Shown here: in pieces, positions 17,783 to 26,900 of the stretch
Numbering within the stretch: the stretch's first letter is position 1
How the letters are laid out: every line of letters begins with the position of its first letter
Source of the DNA: Modicisalibacter radicis
Lineage (GTDB): Bacteria; Pseudomonadota; Gammaproteobacteria; Pseudomonadales; Halomonadaceae
Reading direction: 5' to 3'
Assembly (NCBI RefSeq): GCF_900961225.1
Contig: NZ_CAAHFN010000063.1
Coordinates: 1-46,546, forward strand
Length of the DNA: 46,546 bases
Notes under the pieces: generated by a model
Told to the model about the DNA's origin: nothing
Seen by the model: the letters and a program-made list of their open reading frames with translations, nothing else
Database searches by the model: none
Position numbers and translations under genes: made by a program

Positions 17783-17865
17783 CGGGCGGGCCGGCGCCCA
17801 GGTAGGCCATCACCGCGTGCCAGTCGTTGAAGGGGTGTGGCCTCGGTGTGCTGGATTGGGGCTCA
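17783..17865 (-). pseudogene. TPR-gene paralogue fragment A (left of the nuclease gene)
   Basis: Closely matches 19763-19840 of the intact TPR gene in the same orientation (GGCGCCCAGGTAGGCCATCA with one mismatch, then CGCGTGCCAGTCGTTGAAGG identical). It is collinear with fragment B at 19237-19388. The nuclease gene lies between them and only about 50 bp of TPR sequence is missing at the junction. Confidence 0.75.
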
Positions 17866-17881
17866 GGGGGAGCGGGAAATG

Positions 17882-17918
17882 GCTAGCCTCGGCCACAGTC
17901 GGGGCTAGCTCTATTTTT
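17882..17918 (+). terminator. intrinsic terminator after rhuM-fic
   Basis: GCTAGCC and GGCTAGC arms (17882-17888, 17903-17909), then CTCTATTTTT on the plus strand. It also lies 11 bp past the nuclease stop on the minus strand, so it may work in both directions. Confidence 0.65.
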
Positions 17919-17920
17919 GA

Positions 17921-19021
17921 TTACTTGGCAGCAGAAACTTCCTCAATGCTTTGCCCTAAATACTCCTGAATAGTTTCTACTAGCGTCGGTCGATGCTTAA
18001 AAAGATCGCTTACCGATTCAATGTCTACGAGTTCTTGCTGTTTATCCTTGAAGAATCCGACACGCTTGACACTCTTTGTGTTGAAATGCAGTCGGCAGAT
18101 CGGCTTGCGGTTATTGTCATCGAGTAGGATGGCGCAATATGACTTTGCATCACGCATGGCAATACGAGAGACATCGACTACCTCTGCCAGAATCGATCGA
18201 ACGATATTATATGCATCGATCTCTTCCTGAGTGGTCACGATATCATCCTGCTCGGGCTCTATCTGAGCCTGGACAGGGTCGGGCTGAGGAGCGGTGTCAT
18301 CCACGTAATTACGAGCCAAAGCACCTTTAAGGCGCTGGGCTACCTGCTCCTTGATATACAGGTTGCCTGCCTCCTTGACGATCGGCGTGAATTCGTCGAT
18401 CACTTGCCTAGTCTGCCGCCCCTCGTAGAATTGAGAAACAATATACTTGACAAACTCCTCGGGCGTTTCTTTGATCGTTTCTTCAATTGCCCGCTTGGCG
18501 AGGTTTGTATATTTGAGTCGATTCGCTGTGCTAAGAATTGCTTCTACATCAAAGTTTGGCTTTGTGAACTTACGGAGCTCTTCCACATCGCTATCATTAA
18601 AATCCTCAAGGTCGAAAATGAAGAACGGGCGAGAGTCTAGTTTATTTTGTGCATCTAGATCGGAATAGAAGCGATACTTCAATCCATTGGTGAGAATGGC
18701 GAACTTGGCTTCGGTGCAGCCAAAATAGCGGAATAATTGGGAATACTGAGTGTTGGCGAGGTCGGTTCCTAGAGGCTTGCACTCGATCAGTATCGATAGT
18801 TCCTCGTCCTTCCGAATCGCGTAGTCGACTTTTTCACCCTTCTTCGTTCCAACATCCGCAGTAAATTCAGGGACTACCTCACGTGGATCGAATGGATCGT
18901 AGCCGAGTGCGGCTAGTAACGGCATGACGAGCGCTGTCTTCGTAGCCTCCTCGTTCTTGATATGATCCAGCTGATCGCGTCCGCGTTGTGCAATGCTGCT
19001 GAGCTTGTCACCTAGTTCCAT
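17921..19021 (-). CDS. solitary HsdR_N-type PD-(D/E)XK nuclease
   Basis: 366 residues from the ATG at 19021, preceded by GGGGGAG; the longer frame would start at a TTG. Residues ~20-120 match the type I restriction R-subunit N-terminal domain: EATKTALVMPLLAALGYDP, then KVDYAI (Asp66) and ILIECKPLG (Glu80, Lys82), the PD-(D/E)XK metal site, and FAILTNGLKYRFY. There is no helicase motor, HsdS or HsdM in the window. Residues ~170-240 contain a helical EEFVKYIVSQFYEG segment, and the C-terminus is a separate alpha/beta unit. Such stand-alone proteins are common in prophage and defence islands; their targets are unknown. Base composition is more AT-rich than its neighbours. Confidence 0.8.
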   Translation of the reverse strand: MELGDKLSSIAQRGRDQLDHIKNEEATKTALVMPLLAALGYDPFDPREVVPEFTADVGTKKGEKVDYAIRKDEELSILIECKPLGTDLANTQYSQLFRYFGCTEAKFAILTNGLKYRFYSDLDAQNKLDSRPFFIFDLEDFNDSDVEELRKFTKPNFDVEAILSTANRLKYTNLAKRAIEETIKETPEEFVKYIVSQFYEGRQTRQVIDEFTPIVKEAGNLYIKEQVAQRLKGALARNYVDDTAPQPDPVQAQIEPEQDDIVTTQEEIDAYNIVRSILAEVVDVSRIAMRDAKSYCAILLDDNNRKPICRLHFNTKSVKRVGFFKDKQQELVDIESVSDLFKHRPTLVETIQEYLGQSIEEVSAAK

Positions 19022-19145
19022 GTCTCCCCCCTCGTACAAATTGTTAGCATTGTTACGTTCTTTAACAGGCTAGTCTGGAGTAAAGGCGAGGGCAAAGCTA
19101 CTTTAGCGGAACCCTCAAACGGTTCGAGTAGTTTACGAACGCAGA

Positions 19146-19172
19146 ACACTCCCGACCGATAGGGGGGAGTGT
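19146..19172. repeat. inverted repeat upstream of the nuclease gene
   Basis: ACACTCCC and GGGAGTGT arms separated by 11 bases. It lies in the 215-bp leader between the nuclease start and TPR fragment B. Role unknown; operator or terminator are both possible. Confidence 0.4.
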
Positions 19173-19206
19173 CCGTCTTCGAAGCTCTGCAATCTTTAAT
19201 TCCGCC

Positions 19207-19231
19207 TGCGCCGGGGCAGTGGCCCGGCGCA
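19207..19231. repeat. 9-bp perfect-arm hairpin at the TPR fragment edge
   Basis: TGCGCCGGG and CCCGGCGCA arms around a 7-base loop. A related sequence (GGCGCAGTGGCCCG) lies near the 3' end of the intact TPR gene at about 19417, so this is probably the duplicated gene-end hairpin. Confidence 0.45.
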
Positions 19232-19236
19232 GAAAG

Positions 19237-19388
19237 TCCCGTCAGCCACCACAGCAGCGCCGAGGCGTCGATCATGTCCAGCACCACGGCGCTGCGCTCC
19301 CGGCGGATTGGCCGTTATAAGGGGCCGACACTTCTCGCGTATGACCGGGGCCGCGGTGGCAGAGAGCGAGGTTCCACCCGTTGTACAC
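19237..19388 (-). pseudogene. TPR-gene paralogue fragment B (right of the nuclease gene)
   Basis: About 80% identical and collinear with roughly 19893-20043 of the intact TPR gene. On the minus strand it reads VLDMIDASALLWWLTG, against VVLDMIDASALLWRLALTG in the intact protein. It overlaps the 3' end of the intact TPR reading frame, which runs into it in a different frame. Confidence 0.75.
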
Positions 19389-20730
19389 CGCGACAGTCAA
19401 TCTGGCTCTCGGCAACGGCCGGCGCAGTGGCCCGTCGCAGGAAGCCCTGGTTGATGGGGCTGTGCGGCTTGAGCGCCAGGCGTTCGTTGGCCAGGCCCTC
19501 GGCCAGGTCGCGGTTGCCGCCGCGCAGGGCGGCCTCGGTCAGCGTCCAGTCGATGATGTCGCGCTGGGCGTGGCTGCCGCCGAAGGCGTTGGCGATGAAG
19601 CGTACCGGATGCAGGCGCTCGGCGGCGGTGGCGTGGTCGCCGCGCCAGAAGGCGATGAAGCCCTCCACCAGCGGCAGGCCGATGCCCCGGGCCCAGGCCG
19701 CCGTTTCGGAATTATCGCTGGCTTCGCGCAGGGCGGTCAGCAGTGCTTCCACCCGGTCGTCGCGTCCGGCGCCCAGGTAGGCCATGACCGCGTGCCAGTC
19801 GTTGAAGGGGTAGAGCCTGCCGTCGGCGTGTTGATCCCAGGCCGCCGCCAGTTCCTGCCAGCGCTCGCCGACGTCCTGGCCGGTGAGGGCCAGCCGCCAC
19901 AGCAGCGCCGAGGCGTCGATCATGTCCAGAACCACGGCGCTTTGCGCCTGGCGGATCGGGCCGTCGTAGAGGGCCAGCGCCTCCCCGGTCTGGCCGAGGT
20001 CGAGGTGGCAGAGCGCGAGGTGCCACCAGTTGTGCCCCTTGAACAGGTTGTCGTCGCCGGACCAGAAGGGCTCGCGCACGGTCATCCAGTCGATGCCGTC
20101 CTGGGCCCGGCCCTGCATCTCCATGACGTGGGCCACGGCGTGATGCGCCCAGCAGTCGAGTGGTTGCCGGTCCAGCGCCTGGCGGCCGGTCTCCTCGGCG
20201 CGGGCGTAGTCGCCGGTCTCCTCGAGCCCGAAGGCGTACAGGCCCAGTGCGATCGAATGGCCCGGCATGTCGGGCGACCAGCGGGGCAACACGCGGGCCA
20301 GGCGGTCGCGCAGGTTGCGGGCGTTGGCGCGGTAGAAGTCGATCAGGTGGCCGGCCTGCAGGGCCAGCAGATCGTGGGGGTAGCGCAGGTTGTGACGATC
20401 CAGCGCGAGCCCGGCGGCGCTCCACTCGCCGGCCAGCACCAGGGCGAGGGCGGCGACGTGTGAGGCTTCGCGGTCATCCAGGCGCGAGCCCTTGGCGGCC
20501 GCCAGATCGGCCCTGGCGGCCAGGGCGGCGGCGGGCTCGGTGGCCAGGGCAAACAGATAGGTTCTGGCGATGCGCGCCATGGTGAAGGCGGGGGCGGCCT
20601 CGACCGCCTGGTCCAGCGGGGTGACGGGGTCCCCCCGGTAGATGTTGAAGGCGTCGATGGCCTGGTTGTACAGGGCCAGGGTATCGGCGGTGGCGCCGGG
20701 CAGGGCGTTGCCTTGGCGGTCGGTCAGCAT
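19315..20730 (-). CDS. TTC38-like tetratricopeptide repeat protein
   Basis: 471 residues from the ATG at 20730 (LTDRQGNALPGATADTLALY); an extra 18 residues upstream look non-coding. The helical repeat pattern and motifs such as ARIARTYLFALATEP, ASHVAALALVLAGEW, CWAHHAVAHVMEMQGR and GHNWWHLALCHLDLG match the TTC38 family, cytoplasmic proteins of unknown role. The last ~35 residues (after INQGFLRRA) do not look native: the frame runs out of frame into duplicated fragment B, so the true C-terminus was probably altered by the rearrangement. It is divergent from the AraC gene at 20899, a likely regulator. Confidence 0.8.
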   Translation of the reverse strand: MLTDRQGNALPGATADTLALYNQAIDAFNIYRGDPVTPLDQAVEAAPAFTMARIARTYLFALATEPAAALAARADLAAAKGSRLDDREASHVAALALVLAGEWSAAGLALDRHNLRYPHDLLALQAGHLIDFYRANARNLRDRLARVLPRWSPDMPGHSIALGLYAFGLEETGDYARAEETGRQALDRQPLDCWAHHAVAHVMEMQGRAQDGIDWMTVREPFWSGDDNLFKGHNWWHLALCHLDLGQTGEALALYDGPIRQAQSAVVLDMIDASALLWRLALTGQDVGERWQELAAAWDQHADGRLYPFNDWHAVMAYLGAGRDDRVEALLTALREASDNSETAAWARGIGLPLVEGFIAFWRGDHATAAERLHPVRFIANAFGGSHAQRDIIDWTLTEAALRGGNRDLAEGLANERLALKPHSPINQGFLRRATAPAVAESQIDCRGVQRVEPRSLPPRPRSYARSVGPL

Positions 20731-20898
20731 GGCGGGGGCTCCGGTTCTCGTTGTGATTGTTGGCGGCGACGGCGTGTCGGCCACCCGGCGGCGGCCGGGC
20801 CGCTCGCCGTGCTGCTAGACTACTCTGTGGTACGGGGAACCCTAATGGCCGAGGCGCCGGCGTTGTTGTCCGATCCGCCGCGATAGAGGCTGCGACCC

Positions 20899-21864
20899 AT
20901 GGATGCGGCGCTCGACGTGCTGCGCACGATCCGCTTTACCGGCGGCATCTTTCTCGATGCGGAGTTCTCCGCGCCCTGGTGCGTGATGGCGCAGGTCACC
21001 CCGGAGGATTGCCGGCCGTTCACGCCGGTGCCCCAGGGCATTTTGGCCTACCACTATGTCAGCGCGGGAAGGCTGCTGCTGCAGGTGGCGCCGGGCAGGC
21101 CGGTGGCGGTGCCGGCGGGGCACATCGTGCTGCTGCCGCGCAACGACCCGCATCTGCTCGGTAGTGAGCTGAACGGCCCGCCGGTCAGCGTCGACCATCT
21201 GCTGCAGCCGATGACCGCGAGCGGGCCGGCGCGAATCGTCTACGGCGGCGGTGGCGAGATCACCCGCCTGCTGTGCGGATTCCTGCATAGCGAGATGCCC
21301 TGCAACGCCCTGGTCGGCATGCTGCCCCGGGTGATGACGCTGGACGTGGCGGAGGGCGCGGCCGGGGCGTGGATCGAGAGTTCGTTCCGCCTTGCCGCCG
21401 GCGAACTGGCCGCCGGGGCGGTGCGCTCGCCGGCGCTGCTGGCCAGGCTCGCCGAGCTGCTGTTCATCGAGGCCGCGCAACGCTACCTCGCCCGCCTGCC
21501 GCCCGAGCAGCGCGCCTGGGTCGGCGGGCTGCAGGACCCCTACGTCAGCCGGGCGCTGACCCAGCTGCATGAATCCCCCGAGCGACACTGGACGACGCAG
21601 GCGCTGGCGCGCCAGGTCGGGCTTTCCCGCTCCGCCTTCGCCGAACGCTTCACCGAACTGGTGGGGGTGCCGCCGATGCGCTACCTGGCCCAGCTGCGCA
21701 TGCAGGGCGCCGCCCGCCGGCTGCGCGAATCATTGATGCCCATCTCGCGCATCGCCCTGGAAGCGGGGTACGACTCGGAAGCCGCCTTCGGCAAGGCGTT
21801 CAAGCGCGCCTTCGGGGCGCCGCCGGCGGCCTGGCGGCGGGAGCAGCGTGCGTTGGAGGGCTGA
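20899..21864 (+). CDS. AraC family regulator with cupin domain
   Basis: 321 residues. N-terminal cupin_6-like domain (AFS-type start FLDAEFSAPWCVMAQ, then PAGHIVLLPRNDPHLLGS) and a C-terminal AraC HTH pair (TQALARQVGLSRSAFAERFTELVG, ISRIALEAGYDSEAAFGKAF). GAGG lies 9 bases before the ATG. It is divergent from the TPR gene. Regulators of this subgroup often control a neighbouring enzyme or exporter gene. Confidence 0.9.
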   Translation: MDAALDVLRTIRFTGGIFLDAEFSAPWCVMAQVTPEDCRPFTPVPQGILAYHYVSAGRLLLQVAPGRPVAVPAGHIVLLPRNDPHLLGSELNGPPVSVDHLLQPMTASGPARIVYGGGGEITRLLCGFLHSEMPCNALVGMLPRVMTLDVAEGAAGAWIESSFRLAAGELAAGAVRSPALLARLAELLFIEAAQRYLARLPPEQRAWVGGLQDPYVSRALTQLHESPERHWTTQALARQVGLSRSAFAERFTELVGVPPMRYLAQLRMQGAARRLRESLMPISRIALEAGYDSEAAFGKAFKRAFGAPPAAWRREQRALEG

Positions 21865-21922
21865 GGGACGAATTACAAGTCGGGACTGCCAGATAAACCT
21901 GGGTACAGCAGTATTAAATCGC

Positions 21923-22276
21923 TTAAAGCGTACGCCCCAGCATATCAACGAGCTGCCGGATTCGCTCTTCGTTGCGTCGGTAGTGGGTCCACTTGCCTAC
22001 CCGGGTAGCGATGACCAAGTCCGCTCGCTCCAGCACGCTCATGAACGAGGAAACAGTTGACTGTGCAAGCTCGGTCTTCTCAGTGATATGGCTGACGCAT
22101 ACGCCGACCTCGTCGGGATCAGCAATGCCACGCTCGACGGGGAAATTCTTCCGTGGCTCACGAAGCCACTGCAGGATCTGGAGGCGAACCGGGTTCGACA
22201 GTGCCTTGAATACGTCCAATGCATCGTCGGCAGTTTCCGCGAGCGAGGTCCCGCCTCCCTGGGTGTTTTTGGTCAT
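21923..22276 (-). CDS. ArsR/SmtB family winged-helix repressor
   Basis: 117 residues from the ATG at 22276, which has GGAGAGG upstream; two earlier in-frame ATGs lack a ribosome-binding site. The HTH core is DVFKALSNPVRLQILQWLRE, CVSHITEKTELAQSTVSSFMSVL and the wing LVIATRVGKWTHYRRN. A single Cys (in GVCVSH) is present but no CxC metal box, so a non-metal signal is more likely. A large interrupted palindrome overlaps its leader. Without the AT-rich cassette at 22432-27714 it would lie directly downstream of the MFS gene on the same strand. Confidence 0.88.
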   Translation of the reverse strand: MTKNTQGGGTSLAETADDALDVFKALSNPVRLQILQWLREPRKNFPVERGIADPDEVGVCVSHITEKTELAQSTVSSFMSVLERADLVIATRVGKWTHYRRNEERIRQLVDMLGRTL

Positions 22277-22294
22277 TGCGTGTTTAAGCCTCTC

Positions 22295-22324
22295 CGACAT
22301 AGAACGATCCATCGTAACATGTCG
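22295..22324. promoter_or_regulatory. 30-bp interrupted palindrome upstream of arsR
   Basis: Outer arms CGACAT/ATGTCG and inner arms CGAT/ATCG are symmetrical about a central CC. It sits 19-48 bases before the preferred arsR start, a good position for an autoregulatory operator. Confidence 0.55.
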
Positions 22325-22431
22325 ATTCTACACTAGCGCTCCCCTTTAGCCACTTTAATTCGCGCTTGCTCACGCGAGCCTCGAATGAGAGGGTTATATG
22401 ATGTGTTTTTAAAGTAGGTAAATATGGTGTT

Positions 22432-23910
22432 CTATGCTTGAGTGCACTTTGTATCTATGCAGTAAGTAGATTTTCTAGCACTCTTCACTCTTGGTGACCG
22501 CATCCGCAGTGCCCAGTTAATGAGCGCATGGTTGATCATGTATAGTCGAGGGCGCTCGGCTTCTCCCTTAGGCGACATATGTTCCATGACCCAGGAGAAA
22601 GGTGATCGCCCACAGTAAAAGGGGTGCGGGCGGTACAAACGATCTGCGACGCCTAGATCGGCAAGAACGTTGAGAACGTAGCTGAATGGGTAAGGACGGT
22701 TTGCACGGCTCATATCCGTACGTTCTAGCGAAGCGAAAGCAGTTACCATGCGGTCGATCATTGCATCAGTAATGAGATCGCAACGGCCTGTAGAATAGGC
22801 AAGTTGTAACAAGTACGAGTACGAGATACCATACAAGAAATAGTCGCGTCCTGGGTCGATGTTCTTCCATTCGTTCACGAGCCTCTCAATAAAATAGTTT
22901 TTATCGGGCAGTGCCGTATCGATACATCCTAAGTTATAGAGAGCAATAATATAATATAAGCCCATATGAGTTCGCTCGACTGGTTTTATAGCAACTATCA
23001 AGTCATTAGCTTCTCGCAGTCGATCTCTTCCCAATGTCAGATACATCGGAAGTTCAGCGATGCCAATAGCGTTAAGCATGGTTAATAAAGGATATGCTTT
23101 TATAAAGTGATCTGACATATGACTCGGAAAAGACGGTTTGCTGTTTAATTCAGGAGCTCTATCTAGATAAGATAGAATAGAGCCAATATGATCATGGCCG
23201 TGGTCAAGAAGTCGGTTTTTGTGGCCCAGCAACACAATTGAAGAGATCAGCATAGATCCGCCTCGACCGCGGAAGAAAGGTGATGGCACCCTCTCCAGTG
23301 AGCTGAGTGCTTCAGCGATGTAATCCCGCTCTGTCGTTACAAGTCGCTCATTGAGGCCCAGCAGCCCGAAAGCAAAAAAAACTGTTGCCCAAGCAGAAAT
23401 GCGTTCGTAATCTCCATGTCGCCCTTGGTTTTCGTCTTGAATTCGGTCAGGCTTTATCTCATCCATAGAAGTCAGTATCTCTGCTGGAAGATCCAGTGAT
23501 GAGCCAGAAACATAAGCTCTGCTGATGTTAAGCTTCGCGATCGAAGTCAGTAGAATGCAGCCGGCTGTTACCCGAAAATAAGGGTTGCTAATATTATGTA
23601 TTTCACCTACTACGGTAGACACAAGGGAGTCCGTTTTATTGGTGCTTAAGTTTAAGGCGGGGTTGGTTTTTTGAAGTATTAAATCTATAATTGCGGAAGC
23701 GAATCTCGAGTATGAATCTACATTATCTACTCGGAAACAGAGTTGGTCGATAGAATGGCGGATGCACTTTTCGGCATGCTGATCATAGCCGATGGGGTAC
23801 TGACCGAGCCCGAGACCGCGCACGATCCTACTCCATGGTGTAGCAATAGCCCTAGACTCCATGGAAAAGTCTTCCAGACCATCAATTGGTGGGTTTAAAC
23901 CTGCAATCAT
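22432..23910 (-). CDS. unknown all-helical 492-residue protein of the AT-kinase cassette
   Basis: I do not recognise a named family. The protein appears almost entirely helical with recurring units: NPYFRVTAGCILLTSIAKLN, SPFFRGRGGSMLISSIVLLG and YPFSYVLNVLADLGVADRLY. Their shared pattern ((N/S/Y)P(F/Y) + aromatic, small residues, LL.S/N...L) suggests an alpha/alpha-toroid or barrel such as in terpene-cyclase-like or glycoside-type folds, but no DxDD or DDxxD motif is present. There is no signal peptide. AGGAGA precedes the ATG. It follows the 1253-residue gene by 42 bp, is equally AT-rich, and is surely in the same operon. It ends 119 bp before the arsR palindrome region. Confidence 0.75.
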   Translation of the reverse strand: MIAGLNPPIDGLEDFSMESRAIATPWSRIVRGLGLGQYPIGYDQHAEKCIRHSIDQLCFRVDNVDSYSRFASAIIDLILQKTNPALNLSTNKTDSLVSTVVGEIHNISNPYFRVTAGCILLTSIAKLNISRAYVSGSSLDLPAEILTSMDEIKPDRIQDENQGRHGDYERISAWATVFFAFGLLGLNERLVTTERDYIAEALSSLERVPSPFFRGRGGSMLISSIVLLGHKNRLLDHGHDHIGSILSYLDRAPELNSKPSFPSHMSDHFIKAYPLLTMLNAIGIAELPMYLTLGRDRLREANDLIVAIKPVERTHMGLYYIIALYNLGCIDTALPDKNYFIERLVNEWKNIDPGRDYFLYGISYSYLLQLAYSTGRCDLITDAMIDRMVTAFASLERTDMSRANRPYPFSYVLNVLADLGVADRLYRPHPFYCGRSPFSWVMEHMSPKGEAERPRLYMINHALINWALRMRSPRVKSARKSTYCIDTKCTQA

Positions 23911-23952
23911 TTTTCTGTTCTCCTATAAAACATTTTCTAGCTTAAGCTAATT

Positions 23953-26900
23953 TTATCTATCCCGAGCAGGGACCTCTATCCCGAGAAAATCGGAACGTTT
24001 TCCTTCTAGCATTTCCAAGGCCCAGTTCAACCATTTTATCCCTTCGCAGTATATTGCCACTGGTCTCCGTTGCACCTCAGGTGTATCAATGACGGTGCCT
24101 TCGACTTCAGATTGGAAATGGAATGGCGGCATAGCCGTGAAATGCGTCCCCATTGTGAATACAAAGCGGGTGATCCATTGTGGATCGTCTCTATGGTGCT
24201 CCGAAGCAGGGTCTCCAAGTTGGTAGACTTCACTCATTACATTCGCAAAATAATCCTCAAGGCCGATCGGATTCTCAGGCGATATGGCTCCCCCGTGTTC
24301 GGTGATATCGCGCACTTTATATGCTCGCTGGTACGGATTTCCAGCGTGGAATTTGATGGAGATATCTTGTGTGCCGTCGATTTCAGACGATAAATCCAAA
24401 ACAAATAAGTTGTTATGAATCTCATCGTAGTGACCAATTGAATTGTGCCATGGTTTATTGTCATACATCGGGTCATCTCTTGTGTTGGCACCAGCGCTAT
24501 GGTATCCAATTGCACGTGGGTCTAGAAATCCTAAAGCAAGTGTTTCTGATGTGATTGAAGCGAGAGCTTGCTCAATTTTTTCACGGTTTTCCCCAGATTC
24601 AATCAAGCGCTGGGCGGTAAGCAAGGGAGCAAGATTGCCTATTTTTATGTTTTCAGTGTTAGTGTCTCCAATTACTAAAGAATGAATTTTGGGCTCGAGT
24701 ATCTCGGTGTGGCATAGATCGGATCGAAATTTTTTAAGCAAGTTTTTATGATTTCTATAGCGATGTCTATTAATAATTATTTCATCCGAGTCGATAAGGT
24801 TCTTGTCGAATGTCCGTGGCGCTATTTGCCTGCACAAATCTAACCGATTTTCAATTTTCCTAAAGTATTGTTCCTCTAGGGTGTTTCCTGGTGCGGGTGA
24901 CCTGCGTTGAGTATGAACTTTATGATGGATAAAAGTTATTACCTGCTCGTATAGCCGCGCAATTATTTCAACTGGCGGGACATGGTCATGTATGTACTTC
25001 CCAACCTCAATCCCTGGAATAAAAGTCATCTCGTAAATCAACTCTTGCCAACCATGGCTGTTTTTTTTGCCGGGTAAAGGGATGCATCTTTCAGTGATTT
25101 TGTTAACATGAGGGAAGTGGTTGCGCAGGTTTTCGGGCAGAGCGGCTAGATATTCGGCTTGCTTTTTCGCTTTGATAAAAGGCGGTAGCATTGGCCCCTT
25201 TCCTTGTGGATTCCACTTGGCTGTAGTTAATGCCTCACTAAGTACTTTTCGGACGAGTAATTTTGAATCGCCTTCTCGGCGAAAGAAAATCGTCAATGAT
25301 TCGCTTCCGCCCTCACCGAAACCTACCAAGGTGTCGTCGGGATGGAGGTATGAACTTATCGTACTGTGTAAAAAATTACGTTTCTGAGCATATGTTGTGA
25401 TTGCATTCCTTTCCCATGACATCGCCAGAAGTGCTCTTGACTCGGCTTCATCCAGGCCCGGGTTGAGGCCTTTTCGTAATAGTTCTTCTGGCGAACGAAT
25501 GCATAGAATATTATTGTAATGTGGCGAGGTGTCCAAGTTTTTGATTAGACGGTAATCACCGAGTGCTACAATTGTACATGAGGCGTTAATCCGTATCAGC
25601 CTGGGTCCAACCCATGCGCTTGGCTGACTAAAAAGAGTTTTTGTCTCCGACTCAATGTCTCGTCGGGAGATCAGTGGGCTCCCTTGGGTAGAAAGAAGGG
25701 GGTAAGTAGCGTCTCGAATACGAGTACATAAGTCTGCAATGAGCATTTCCATTCGGGTGGGTGAGGCGCGACCTGTAGCTATTTGAGCTGCTATTTCGAC
25801 TACATGGCCTGGGCCAACAGCTTCTCCAGAGACTAGTGCGAGCAACCAGCCGAATGCGTCACTGCCTTCGAAAAACACGTGGCTCTGCTTAAATAATTCT
25901 GGGCGGTGAAGCTTGAGCAGCTCTAGCATTGTCAATTGTTGGACAAGAAGGTCAATTGCATCTAGACGAGCTTTGGTTTTTTCTAGGCCTCGGTCCCTAT
26001 AAAGATGATTATCTACGAGTCTGGTTTGTTCTACAATGGTATCTTGGATGCGTTGTGCAATCGGCTCTTCATCTAAAAAATTATTGAAAGTTTCAGTTTT
26101 TTTATTGATGTATGAGCGGTGGCTGCGTTCGAAATGAATAACTAGCGCCTCAGTGTCTTTATCTGGTATGGCCTCTCGATATTGTATTTTTCCTTTTTTG
26201 GAAATCGTTCTCAGCTCTATGAATGCTTGGCCAACCGATTTCGGCTCGCCCAAGATACGCTTTCTCAATCGCGCATTGAGCACAAGTTCCCCTGGCTGGA
26301 TGTGCCTGCGATGAGCTAGCGTATATTGCAATGTTTTTCGAAAGTTTCGAAGCGCTGCGCTGGTAGTTTCGAATTTTTGTTTGCTTGTTGCATCGAAAGC
26401 CAGCGAATAAGCAACTCTTTTCAAATAGTCATCAACCACTGGCTCTTTTACAGAAAAATTAATTGAATCGCGAAGAAGCGTGAAGTCATTAGCTAGGAGT
26501 CTACCGTCTTCTCTGCTTGCTGTTTCCCGTATGGTTGACTTTATTTTCTGGCCCAGACTGGCTATATACAATAGGGTGCTAGCGTCATCACTATTTGCGA
26601 CTATAGTCGCCCCAGTGCGAACGGCATTGTCCCTAAGCAGCTTTATAGATTTCCCGCCGTGTCCTATTTCCGCAACGAGGTCAGGATTAATTTCATCAAC
26701 AATCTCAGCTGTTCGCTGAGAGTTCATGACTTCGTTGGTCATAGAAAGAATTGCATGGCGAACTTGATCGCCTTTTGTAAGCAGGCCTTTACCATTGTTG
26801 GAGATAAGAGGTATGTGTGGGTCATGAAAGGTAATTCTCTGAGCGTCTATGAATCTATCTAGTGCTATGCGCGCACCTATCATTCGCCGTGAATGAGCCA

